Shown: in pieces, positions 7,951-15,503 of the stretch | Layout of the letters: each line of letters starts with the position of its first letter | Numbering within the stretch: position 1 is the stretch's first letter | Assembly: GCA_037440125.1 (NCBI GenBank) | Contig: JBBIUU010000020.1 | Span: forward strand, 1-39,721 | DNA: 39,721 bases | DNA from: JAKAJA01 sp037440125 | GTDB taxonomy: Bacteria > Acidobacteriota > UBA4820 > DSQY01 | Reading direction: 5' to 3' | Notes under the pieces: generated by a model | What the model was told of the DNA's origin: nothing | What the model saw: only the letters and a program-made list of their open reading frames with translations | Databases searched by the model: none | Position numbers and translations under genes: made by a program

Positions 7951-8463
7951 CTTCTGGCGCTCCTCCTCGCCGCGGGCCTCGCCTGCTCGCAGAACTCCTA
8001 CCGGTGGGAGGGCAAGGAGCCCGCGCCGCCGAAGAACCCCCGGAACGCGCACGTGATCCACAAGGAGGGCTCGGGGATGAACGCCGTCGGCGCCATGGAG
8101 GAGGCGGGGCCCGGCCAGGCGCAGGGCAACACCTACACGGCCACCGTCGCCCTCTCGCGCGAGTCCGAGGGCGCCTACAAGCCCGGCGCGACGCTCTACG
8201 TCATCGCCCGATCGGCGGACGGCAACCCCACGCCCGTTGCGGCCGTGAAGGTGCTCGTCCAGTCGTTCCCCGCGCAGGTCACCATCACCGAGAAGGACGC
8301 CATGGAGGGCGGCCCGCTGCCCCCGAAGGCGGTCATCATGGCCCGCCTCGACGACGACGGCGACCTCACCACCCAGCATCCCGGGGACCTGGCCAGCGCC
8401 CCGGTGAACGCCTCGGCGGGGGAACCCTTCACCATCCTGCTCACCAAGGCCCCGGGGAAATGA
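7843..8463 (+). CDS. Lipoprotein with CcmI C-terminal-like (cytochrome c biogenesis) domain
   Basis: 206 residues from ATG 7843 (GAGGA just upstream). A long N-region precedes the hydrophobic core LLALLLAAGLAC with the lipobox Cys at 48. Residues about 10-35 are encoded by the CTCACGN heptamer array, so the signal peptide looks expanded by repeat. The mature part, about 95-200, with GATLYVIARSADGNPTPVA, VKVLVQSFPAQVTITEKDAM and MARLDDDGDLTTQHPGDL, matches the style of the C-terminal domain of the cytochrome c biogenesis factor CcmI. In CcmI that domain binds apocytochrome. No other ccm gene is nearby, so this is a stand-alone envelope version. The ATG of mazG overlaps its stop (ATGA), indicating translational coupling. 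Confidence 0.7.
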   Translation: MKTHLHARSILLTAHGSPLTPYSTRLAPRASRLTPSLLALLLAAGLACSQNSYRWEGKEPAPPKNPRNAHVIHKEGSGMNAVGAMEEAGPGQAQGNTYTATVALSRESEGAYKPGATLYVIARSADGNPTPVAAVKVLVQSFPAQVTITEKDAMEGGPLPPKAVIMARLDDDGDLTTQHPGDLASAPVNASAGEPFTILLTKAPGK

Positions 8464-9359
8464 GCCAGAGCGACCACCCGGAGTTCTCCCGCCTCGTGGA
8501 CATCATGGAGCGTCTCAGGGCCCCGGGCGGATGCCCCTGGGACCGCGCCCAGAGCCGCCAAGACCTCAAGCCCTACCTCGTGGAGGAGACCTACGAGGTC
8601 CTCGACGCCATCGAGCAGGGCGACGCTTCGATGCTGTGCGAGGAGCTCGGCGACCTCCTCCTGCAGGTGGTGTTCCACGCCGAGATCGCCCGCGAGGAAG
8701 GCGCCTTCACCGTCGACGACGTGTGCAAGGCCATCAACGACAAGCTCGTGAGGCGCCACCCGCACGTCTTCGGCGAGGTGAAGGCGGACACCCCCGACCA
8801 GGTGCTCCAGAACTGGGAGGCCATCAAGAGCGAGGAGAAGGCCGAGAAGGCCGCGGGGAGGGAGGGCGACGTCGAGGCGACGAGCGTGCTCTCCGGCGTC
8901 CCCAAGGTCCTCCCCGCCCTCCTCAAGGCCTACCGCCTCCAGCAGAAGGCCGCGCGCGTGGGCTTCGACTGGGCCGAGCGGCAGCAGGTGGAAGACAAGG
9001 TACGCGAGGAGTGGGGCGAGATCAACGAGGCCGTGGCTAGCGGCGACAAGGACCACGTCAGAGAAGAGCTCGGCGACTTCCTCTTCGCCCTCGTAAACCT
9101 CAGCCGCTTCCTCGACATCGACCCCGAGGACGCGCTCCAGCTCGCCAACGGCAAGTTCGTCCGGCGCTTCCAGGGCATCGAATCGGAGGCCAAGGCGCGC
9201 GGCCGCGACATCCACGGCATGACCCTCGACGAGATGGACGAGATCTGGAACGCCATCAAGGAGCGCGAGCGCGCGGAGTCGCCGAAGCTGCCCTTCGGTG
9301 GAGATAGAGTCGGGGAGCCGGAGAGCCGGGGAGCCGGAGAGCCGGGGAGCCGGGGATGA
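8460..9359 (+). CDS. mazG: Nucleoside triphosphate pyrophosphohydrolase MazG
   Basis: 299 residues, start ATG overlapping the stop of the preceding lipoprotein gene by 4 bp. MazG hydrolyses NTPs to NMP and pyrophosphate and limits damaged nucleotides. The N-terminal repeat shows GGCPWDRAQ, LVEETYEVLDAIE and ELGDLLLQVVFHAEIA. The second shows RVGFDW, REEWGEINEAV and REELGDFLFALVNLSRFL. The EExxE..ExxD metal-binding arrangement is present in both. After the conserved core (to about residue 278) the protein ends in a GEPESRGAGEPGSRG tail that is simply the translation of the GAGCCGGA octamer array, so the original stop was probably displaced by repeat growth. Confidence 0.93.
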   Translation: MSQSDHPEFSRLVDIMERLRAPGGCPWDRAQSRQDLKPYLVEETYEVLDAIEQGDASMLCEELGDLLLQVVFHAEIAREEGAFTVDDVCKAINDKLVRRHPHVFGEVKADTPDQVLQNWEAIKSEEKAEKAAGREGDVEATSVLSGVPKVLPALLKAYRLQQKAARVGFDWAERQQVEDKVREEWGEINEAVASGDKDHVREELGDFLFALVNLSRFLDIDPEDALQLANGKFVRRFQGIESEAKARGRDIHGMTLDEMDEIWNAIKERERAESPKLPFGGDRVGEPESRGAGEPGSRG

Positions 9360-9464
9360 AGACTGAACCGGGGAACCGGAGAGTCGGAGAGCCGGAGAAG
9401 TAGTCAATGGGAGTGGTCTCGAACCCTATTTCACCCTTCTCCGACTCACCGGCTCTCCGGCTCG
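9311..9464. repeat. Inverted pair of octamer arrays (GAGCCGGA), locus E
   Basis: Left arm (9311-9399) runs in 8-bp steps: GAGCCGGA and GAGCCGGG alternating, then degenerate copies to GAGTCGGA, GAGCCGGA. Right arm (9438-9464) is the same octamer on the other strand (complement GAGCCGGA, GAGCCGGT, GAGTCGGA). The arms are separated by about 38 bp. The left arm forms the last codons of mazG. It lies between two genes read in the same direction. Confidence 0.85.
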
Positions 9465-9516
9465 CAATCTCGGAGGCACAAGAACGCGAGTCGCGCAAAT
9501 CTCATGAGGGCGCCCC

Positions 9517-10809
9517 ATGAAGTACCTCATCAAAACCTGGGGCTGCCAGATGAACGCCCTGGACAGCGACAAGATGGCGGGGCTCCTGCAGGGGATGGGC
9601 TACGAGCCGACGGAGCACGAGCGCGAGGCGGACGTCATCCTCCTCAACACGTGCTCGGTGCGCGAGGGCCCGGAGAACAAGGTCTTCACCGAGCTCGGGC
9701 GCCTGAAGTCGCTCAAGAAGGACCACCGCGTCATCCTCGGCCTCGTGGGGTGCGTGGCCCAGCAGGAGAAGGGCGAGGTCTTCAGGCGCGCGCCCTACGT
9801 GGACCTCGTCATGGGGCCGCGCGGCGTGAAGCATCTCCCCGAGCTGCTCAAGCAGGCGTCCCACCAGCACGCCATCGACACCCTCTTCCACGACGACTCC
9901 ATCCTCTTCCCCGACCAGGCCATCGCGCGCTCCCACCCGACGAAGGCCTACATCACGGTCATGGAGGGGTGCAACAAACAGTGCACCTTCTGCATCGTGC
10001 CGACGACCCGCGGCCGCGAGGTCTACCGCCCCCTCGAGAGCATCGTGGAGGAGGCGAGGCGCGCCGTGGACGCGGGCTACCTGGAGGTGGAGCTCCTCGG
10101 GCAGAACGTGAACTGCTGGAAGGACGACCGCCACGGCTTCGCCGACCTCCTCGCCGCCGTGTCGGACCTCTCGGGCGTGAAGCGCCTGCGCTTCACCACG
10201 AGCCATCCCCGCCACTTCCCCATCGCGGCGGCGGACCTCATGGCCGAGCGAGAGAACCTCTGCCCCTACCTCCACCTGCCCGTGCAGGCGGGCTCCGACG
10301 CCATCCTCAAGGCCATGCGGCGTCAGTACGACAAGGCGTGGTACCTCGGCCTCGTGGAGGAGATCCGCGCCCGCGTGCCGCAGATCGCCTTCTCCTCCGA
10401 CGTCATCGTGGGCTTCCCCGGCGAGACGGAGGAGGACTTTGCGGACACCATCGACGTGGTGCGCCGCGTGGAGTACGACACGCTCTTCTCCTTCCGCTTC
10501 AGCCCAAGGCCCGGGACGCCCGCCGAGTCCATGGAGGCGGTGCCCGACGAGGTGGCACGCGAGCGGCACCAGCGCCTCCTGGACCTCCAGCTCGAGATTC
10601 AGACTCGCCGCTTCGAGCTGGCCGTGGGACAGACCGTCGAGGTCCTCGTGGAGGGGCAGAGCAAGAAGGGCGGGCAGTTCAGCGGACGCAGCCGCGACAA
10701 CAAGGTCGTGAACTTCACGAGCGCCGGGACCTGCGCCGTGAACTCCCTCGTCCAGGTCCGCGTCACGCGCTCCAACGTGAACAGCCTCCTCGGCGAGCGG
10801 GCCGGCTGA
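9517..10809 (+). CDS. miaB: tRNA-2-methylthio-N6-dimethylallyladenosine synthase MiaB
   Basis: 430 residues from ATG 9517 (GAGGG upstream). MiaB is a radical SAM methylthiotransferase that adds a 2-methylthio group to i6A37 of tRNAs reading UNN codons. The UPF0004 domain carries the three Cys that hold the auxiliary cluster (Cys10, Cys46, Cys79). The radical SAM motif is CNKQCTFC (Cys152, 156, 159), preceded by VMEG, and the C-terminus (about 368-430, beginning VGQTVEVLVEG) is a TRAM RNA-binding domain. The QxGSD segment LPVQAGSDAIL is also present. Length and order fit the family. It is separated from mazG by the octamer array. Confidence 0.95.
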   Translation: MKYLIKTWGCQMNALDSDKMAGLLQGMGYEPTEHEREADVILLNTCSVREGPENKVFTELGRLKSLKKDHRVILGLVGCVAQQEKGEVFRRAPYVDLVMGPRGVKHLPELLKQASHQHAIDTLFHDDSILFPDQAIARSHPTKAYITVMEGCNKQCTFCIVPTTRGREVYRPLESIVEEARRAVDAGYLEVELLGQNVNCWKDDRHGFADLLAAVSDLSGVKRLRFTTSHPRHFPIAAADLMAERENLCPYLHLPVQAGSDAILKAMRRQYDKAWYLGLVEEIRARVPQIAFSSDVIVGFPGETEEDFADTIDVVRRVEYDTLFSFRFSPRPGTPAESMEAVPDEVARERHQRLLDLQLEIQTRRFELAVGQTVEVLVEGQSKKGGQFSGRSRDNKVVNFTSAGTCAVNSLVQVRVTRSNVNSLLGERAG

Positions 10810-10892
10810 TCCGTCTTCGATCCTAGACCCTCTCTCAGGGTACAATCGGTGCTCCACCGGACCCGTTGGCCTCTTCGTGGGGGGAAGTCTTC

Positions 10893-12395
10893 ATGGCGGA
10901 CGTGGCGAGGCAGCGCCTTCAGTACATCGTGGAGTGTTACGGCGACGACATCCTGAACGATCGCGCCAAGACGTCGGACCTCATCGGAAAGCTGTGCGGC
11001 GAGGACTCGCGGCGGATCGAGCTTCTGGTCGGCGCCCTGAACACGGGGTTCGTGCCGGACCTCATCCGCTGGCGCGGGCAGGGCGACCCGGGGCGCTTTC
11101 TGCCGCGGATCGCGAAGACCCTTGAACGCCAGCTGCTGGCCACACCGGAGGAAGCCCTGTGGACGGCCGGCTCCTGGGCCGTGGCGCTGGGGCTGCTCGG
11201 CGAGGCCGAGGCGGACCGGCTCGAGCTGGCGGAGGCGCCCCCAGCATCGTCGAAGGAGCCGAGCAACGCCTCGGTGCTCCAGCCGCCGCAACGAAGCGGT
11301 TTCGGCGCTCACCTGGGCCTCGTCGTGCGCATCGCCAGCCTGTCGCTCGTGATCCTGTGCCTCCTCTGGCCCGCCCACTGCATCAGCCAGATCATGAAGA
11401 AGCATCCTCCCCCGCCGACACGGTCAGACCAGCCGCTCGACCCGGCCCAGGAGAAGGTCCACTTCACCCTCGAACGGCAATGGCCTCTCGAGCGCGACGT
11501 CCAGTCCTTGCAGTTCCTCGATGCGGAGACTGGACTGCTGCTTCTCTCGAGGGCCTGGGACTGCCTCAAATGGGACCCCGCATCCGGGGCAGCGAAGGGG
11601 AAGGTCGGTCTCCAGGGGGGCTCCGTCGTGGCGTTCAGTCCGAACGGGGAAGTTTACGCGGTCGCTCACCAGCCTTCCTCCATAGCCGTCCTTAACATGA
11701 GCACGGAATCTCTCGTCGGAAGCCTGCCCTGGGATGGAGGGTACCTCGCGGCGAGCCTCATCAGCCCGGACGGCCGGCTCCTCCTCACTGGACGGGAGGA
11801 TCGCGGGGGGTTCGCCCTTTGGGATCTCGCGTCCATGCGCTACCTCGTGGGCAGCGCCTCCCTCACAGACGGCGCCTCCGGTGGACCTCTGGCGTTCAGC
11901 CCTGATGGGAAGAGCATTTTGGTGAGGAGCCTCGACAGGGCGGGTCCAGCCGTCATCTCAATCCGCGGCGCGCAGCTCGGCGTTCTGTCGCATTTCGATG
12001 GACATGGCCAGAGGAGCGAGGCCGAGCTAGGGACCTTCAATGGCGACGGGAGCAGGGTGGCTACGCTGGGCTCCGATAGGGCGCTCTGGATCTGGGACGC
12101 CGCTAACGGACGCGGAATCGTTCGCATCCCCTCACCGGCCGACCTCGAGCAGATCCTCTTCCATCCCCGTCTTCCGCTCCTCTTCTGTCGAGGCACGGAC
12201 GGCAAGGTCAGGGTCTGGGACGCGAGAAGCGGGAAAGAGGTGGGCCGGCTGGAGAGCGCAGCGGGAGCCATGGCCATCTCACCGGACGGCGCCCTCCTCG
12301 CGGCGGAGGGCTACGTCACCGGGGCCGGCTCCGCCGAGCCCACGCGACCCGTCATGAAGATCTACCGCGTGAACGTGGGCGACCTGGGGCCATGA
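10893..12395 (+). CDS. Membrane-anchored WD40-like beta-propeller protein with N-terminal helical domain
   Basis: About 500 residues from ATG 10893, chosen over an upstream TTG at 10866 because GGGGGAAG lies just before it. Residues 1-105 form a helical domain (LCGEDSRRIELLVGALNTGFV...RFLPRIAKTLERQ) like the small all-helical N-terminal modules seen at the front of some cyanobacterial and other signalling proteins. One membrane helix follows (about 141-164, LGLVVRIASLSLVILCLL), then a Pro-rich linker and a propeller of WD40-like blades with repeated SPDG/SPNG turns and WDA/WDL strand ends (for example LWIWDAANG and VRVWDARSG). The layout predicts a cytoplasmic helical module joined to a periplasmic propeller. 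Its stop overlaps the next gene's start (ATGA). No enzyme motif is seen. Confidence 0.7.
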   Translation: MADVARQRLQYIVECYGDDILNDRAKTSDLIGKLCGEDSRRIELLVGALNTGFVPDLIRWRGQGDPGRFLPRIAKTLERQLLATPEEALWTAGSWAVALGLLGEAEADRLELAEAPPASSKEPSNASVLQPPQRSGFGAHLGLVVRIASLSLVILCLLWPAHCISQIMKKHPPPPTRSDQPLDPAQEKVHFTLERQWPLERDVQSLQFLDAETGLLLLSRAWDCLKWDPASGAAKGKVGLQGGSVVAFSPNGEVYAVAHQPSSIAVLNMSTESLVGSLPWDGGYLAASLISPDGRLLLTGREDRGGFALWDLASMRYLVGSASLTDGASGGPLAFSPDGKSILVRSLDRAGPAVISIRGAQLGVLSHFDGHGQRSEAELGTFNGDGSRVATLGSDRALWIWDAANGRGIVRIPSPADLEQILFHPRLPLLFCRGTDGKVRVWDARSGKEVGRLESAAGAMAISPDGALLAAEGYVTGAGSAEPTRPVMKIYRVNVGDLGP

Positions 12396-13438
12396 GGTCC
12401 GCGCCCTCCACCCCTTCGCCAATGCGTCTGCCTCGCCGCTCGGGCGCCGTGGTGGGCCTGCTCCTTTTGGGCCTCGCGGGCTGCTCTCGCAGCCACGGTC
12501 TCCCGCCGATCGCCGTAGCCCACGAATGGGCGCTCGAGGAAACGGGCCGCTTCCATGCCGGAAGCGAACCCATCCTGGATCTCGCTTTTGTGCCTCCCTC
12601 AGGCTCGGTGGCCTGCCTCGGCTGGAGGAGCCCCGATGGAGGGTTCTGGGAGCCCGGTGCCGGGGATCGTGTCACCCCCGTCTCCCTGGAGGGGGCGCCC
12701 CTTCGCGCCATGGCGGTGTCCCCTGATGGGCGGCTGGCGGCGTTCGGGGGAGATTTCTCCACGATCTCCCTATGGAGCACGCTGGAGCGCTCCGAGACGG
12801 AGCAGATTCCCTGCTCGACATCGGTGGGAGCCGTCGAGAGCCTCTCCTTCGATCCGGGCGGAACACTGCTGGCGGTGACTCGCTCCACGGGCAGGGTGGA
12901 AGTGGTTAACGCCGCCAGCGGACGCCGCCTGGTGGTGAGTGACAAGACCTGGAAGTATCCACCGAGGACGCTCTTTCTCCCTGGGTCGAGGCATCTTCTG
13001 GTCTACGGAACGCCCGAGGGCGACCCGGAGCTGGTGGACGTGGACTCGGGGCGCGTGTCTGCTCGGCTGCGAGGTCACCGAGGTGGCGTCTCCTCGGCGC
13101 TTGTCACGCCGGACGGGAGGGCCCTCGTCACCGCGGGCGATGATAGGACGCTCAGGATCTGGCAGCTGCCTTCGCTCCACCCTTCCGGCGGCTTCGGGGG
13201 TCTCCCTTCCACCATTCTCACGTTGGCCATGCGGCCTGCGGGCGACCTTCTCTCCGCGGGAGATGCGCTCGGGAACCTCTTCCTCTTCGATCTGAAGTCA
13301 CATCGAGAAGTCGCGCGGGGAAAAGTGGCCGGGGACAGGGCGTGGTCCGTGGCGTGGGACGGCTCCGGGGCGGCTCTTGCTTCGGGTACGGATCACGGGC
13401 TCGTGCAGCTCTGGTCCGTAGCCCTGGCGGGCCGCTAG
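12392..13438 (+). CDS. WD40-like beta-propeller lipoprotein
   Basis: 348 residues if ATG 12392 is used (overlapping the previous stop by 4 bp); ATG 12422 would give a more ordinary signal peptide (MRLPRRSGAVVGLLLLGLAGC). The lipobox LAGC predicts a lipid-anchored envelope protein. The rest is propeller: AMAVSPDGRLAAFGGDFSTISLW, SLSFDPGGTLLAVTRSTGRVEV, ALVTPDGRALVTAGDDRTLRIW, LTLAMRPAGDLLSAGDALGNLFLF and SVAWDGSGAALASGTDHGLVQLW. It is tightly coupled to the upstream membrane-anchored propeller, so the two probably act together; binding partners are unknown. Confidence 0.75.
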   Translation: MRSAPSTPSPMRLPRRSGAVVGLLLLGLAGCSRSHGLPPIAVAHEWALEETGRFHAGSEPILDLAFVPPSGSVACLGWRSPDGGFWEPGAGDRVTPVSLEGAPLRAMAVSPDGRLAAFGGDFSTISLWSTLERSETEQIPCSTSVGAVESLSFDPGGTLLAVTRSTGRVEVVNAASGRRLVVSDKTWKYPPRTLFLPGSRHLLVYGTPEGDPELVDVDSGRVSARLRGHRGGVSSALVTPDGRALVTAGDDRTLRIWQLPSLHPSGGFGGLPSTILTLAMRPAGDLLSAGDALGNLFLFDLKSHREVARGKVAGDRAWSVAWDGSGAALASGTDHGLVQLWSVALAGR

Positions 13439-13445
13439 CGGCGGG

Positions 13446-14069
13446 CTACCCGAAGAGCCGGTGGACCGTCCCCTTCCCCTTGCAGTAGGGGCAGGGCTCG
13501 GTCACGGAAGCGATCTTGTGCCCGTGGCACCTGGGGCATACGACGATGATCTCTCCCACGCCGTTGCAGCCCGAGCAGACGAGCACGCCTTCGAGGATCC
13601 CCTTGCCGGAGCAGTAGGAGCAGGGGAACTGCCCCGTGCCCCCGCACCGCGGGCAGACGCGGTTCGGGTTGGTCCTGAGGATGCGCCCCATCTTGGATTC
13701 GTTGGCGGGGTCGAGGGGCATGAGGCGCCCCTTGACACAGATGATGGCGATCGTCGGATAGGTCCGCGTGGAGCGGCTGGGGATGTAGCATTCGTTGCCG
13801 GGATCGGGAAGGCCGGTGCGGTAGTTGCACGTCAGCATCCCCGTGCCGGAGCAGTATGGGCACGAGGACCCTGCCTCCATCTTCCCCTTTCCCTCGCACT
13901 TGGGACACGGGACCCGGACGCTGCCCGTGCCCGAGCACTGCGGGCAGGCCTCGGTCACCACGATTTCACCCTTGCCCGAGCAGTGAGAACACGGCTTCGT
14001 GCAAGCCGCTGCCGAAACCAGCAACGCCGTGGCCAAGAGGCCGTAGGCCAACCGCTTCAAGATGTCCAA
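13446..14069 (-). CDS. Lipoprotein with nine DnaJ-like CxxC(xGxG) knuckles (paralogue 1)
   Basis: 207 residues with a TTG start at 14069 behind GGAGAGGGGAGGGGG; upstream frame has no better start. The signal peptide ends in SAAAC (lipobox Cys23). The mature protein has nine CxxC knuckles, mostly CxxCxGxG: CSHC, CPQC, CPKC and CPYC, then a central segment, then CPRC, CSYC, CSGC, CPRC and CPYC. This is the zinc-binding pattern of the DnaJ cysteine-rich domain, but there is no J domain. The central module (TCNY...NEC...IICVKGRLMPLDP) is shared with the paralogue at 14871-15503. Likely a zinc-loaded or thiol-rich envelope protein; the role is not known. Confidence 0.8.
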   Translation of the reverse strand: MDILKRLAYGLLATALLVSAAACTKPCSHCSGKGEIVVTEACPQCSGTGSVRVPCPKCEGKGKMEAGSSCPYCSGTGMLTCNYRTGLPDPGNECYIPSRSTRTYPTIAIICVKGRLMPLDPANESKMGRILRTNPNRVCPRCGGTGQFPCSYCSGKGILEGVLVCSGCNGVGEIIVVCPRCHGHKIASVTEPCPYCKGKGTVHRLFG

Positions 14070-14186
14070 CGCACCCCCTCCCCTCTCCGAGGCTATTGTA
14101 ACCGGCGGATGCGAAGCTGCCAACGGGGATCCGGATGAGAGAATAATGTCAGGGACGCGATCGTTGAACTTCACCTGGAGGTTCCT

Positions 14187-14831
14187 ATGAATAAGACTAT
14201 GCGCGGGGTGGTCTCTGCAGTCCTCCTCGCAGGCATTTTGATGTTTCCGGTTAAGGCCCCCAGTCCGAGGGCCGCCGAGCCACAGAGGAGTCCCAGCATG
14301 GATCGGGAGGTCGTCACCCTCGGCGGAGGTTGCTTCTGGTGCATGGAGGCGGTCTTCCAGCAATTGAAAGGCGTGGTTTCGGTGGAGTCGGGCTACTCGG
14401 GCGGCACGGTGGAGAATCCCACCTACAAGCAGGTCTGCACGGGCCAGACCGGGCACGCCGAGGTGGTCCAGGTGACCTTCGACCCCAAGGTCGTCTCCCT
14501 ACACGACGTCCTGGAGGTCTTCTTCGCGCTCCACGATCCGACGACGGTCAACCGGCAGGGCGCCGACGTGGGGTCCCAGTACCGCTCCGTGGTCTTCTGC
14601 AGGACGCCCGAACAGCGCGACGCCGTGCAGGCCGTGGTGCGGGAGCTCGAGGCGAAGAAGGCCTACTCCTCCCCCGTCGTGACCCAGCTCGAGCCCTTCA
14701 AGGCGTTCTACAAGGCCGAGGCTTACCACCAGGACTACTACGAGCAGAACCCCAACCAGCCCTACTGCACGCTGGTCATCTCGCCCAAGCTCTCCAAGTT
14801 CCACAAGCTGTTCAAGGACAAGTCGAAGTAG
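14187..14831 (+). CDS. msrA: Exported peptide-methionine (S)-S-oxide reductase MsrA
   Basis: 214 residues from ATG 14187 with GGAGG upstream. MsrA reduces methionine-S-sulfoxide in oxidised proteins. The catalytic motif GGGCFWCMEAVF places the nucleophile at Cys49, and GYSGG...NPTYKQVCTGQTGHAEVVQV and EAYHQDYYEQNPNQPYC are standard family blocks. Residues 1-30 (MNKTMRGVVSAVLLAGILMF...RAA) are a signal peptide, so this form acts outside the cytoplasm, where reductant must come from an envelope thiol system. It lies between two cysteine-knuckle lipoprotein genes, both on the opposite strand: divergent from one, convergent with the other. Confidence 0.92.
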   Translation: MNKTMRGVVSAVLLAGILMFPVKAPSPRAAEPQRSPSMDREVVTLGGGCFWCMEAVFQQLKGVVSVESGYSGGTVENPTYKQVCTGQTGHAEVVQVTFDPKVVSLHDVLEVFFALHDPTTVNRQGADVGSQYRSVVFCRTPEQRDAVQAVVRELEAKKAYSSPVVTQLEPFKAFYKAEAYHQDYYEQNPNQPYCTLVISPKLSKFHKLFKDKSK

Positions 14832-14870
14832 AGGGGTCGCCCCCAGGGCATCCGGCCCCGCTCGGCGGCC

Positions 14871-15503
14871 TCACGCAGGGATTCGGCCGTTCCCGCCGCA
14901 CGCCGGACAGCGCAGCGTCTTCTCGGCGACGCCGGTCCCGGTGCAGTTGGGGCAGGTCTTCTCCACGTGCCCCGAGCCACCGCACGCGGTGCAGAGGCCC
15001 GAACCGTGGCTCTTGCCCGTCCCGCCACAGTAGGTGCAGGCCATCCTCCCCTGTCCCCCGCACGCGGGACAGACCCTGCTCGGGGTGTCCCTGAAGATCG
15101 CCTCCTCCTGCCCCTCCTGCGAAGGATCGGCAGGGTGGAGACGCCCCTGGCGGCAGGCCACGGCCACCTTCTCGTAGGTGGCGCACTCGCCCTTGGACGG
15201 GTCCCCCTCGGAGACCATCACGTCCACGAAGCCCGTGTAGTCGCAGGTCAGGATCTTCTTGCCCTGGCAGCGGGGGCAGGGCGAGCCGGCCCCGAGGCGG
15301 CCCTCGCCCGAGCACGCCTCGCACGTCACCGTGACGGCGCCCGTCCCGCCGCAGACCGCGCAGGGGCCTGAGACCCTTATCTCGCCGGTCCCAGAGCACT
15401 GGGGACAGGTCTTGCTGCACCCCGCGAGGAGCAGGAGGAGCGCCGCCGCCAGGGCGGCGGCGAGGAGGGTCCGCCTCCGCGACGGATGCCCCTCGGCGCT
15501 CAT
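14871..15503 (-). CDS. Lipoprotein with nine DnaJ-like CxxC(xGxG) knuckles (paralogue 2)
   Basis: 210 residues. ATG at 15503 overlaps the stop of the upstream PilB-like gene (ATGA), so the two are translationally coupled. Signal peptide with lipobox LAGC (Cys29). The pattern matches the paralogue at 13446-14069 closely: four knuckles (CPQC, CAVC, CEAC, CPRC), a central module (TCDY...GEC...VACRQGRLHPADP), the R-x-x-PSRVCPACGG block, and five knuckles in all after the centre (CPAC, CTYC, CTAC, CPNC, CPAC). Conservation of the central three Cys and GRLxPxDP across the pair argues for a defined fold. It probably binds zinc in the envelope. No J domain; function unknown. Confidence 0.82.
   Translation of the reverse strand: MSAEGHPSRRRTLLAAALAAALLLLLAGCSKTCPQCSGTGEIRVSGPCAVCGGTGAVTVTCEACSGEGRLGAGSPCPRCQGKKILTCDYTGFVDVMVSEGDPSKGECATYEKVAVACRQGRLHPADPSQEGQEEAIFRDTPSRVCPACGGQGRMACTYCGGTGKSHGSGLCTACGGSGHVEKTCPNCTGTGVAEKTLRCPACGGNGRIPA

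Noticed and set aside
9311..9464. CRISPR array
   Set aside because: Units are 8 bp without spacers, no 24-40 bp repeats and no cas genes are present.
13446..15503. DnaJ chaperones
   Set aside because: Only the cysteine-rich knuckles are present; there is no J domain (no HPD) or substrate-binding domain, and both proteins have lipoprotein signals.
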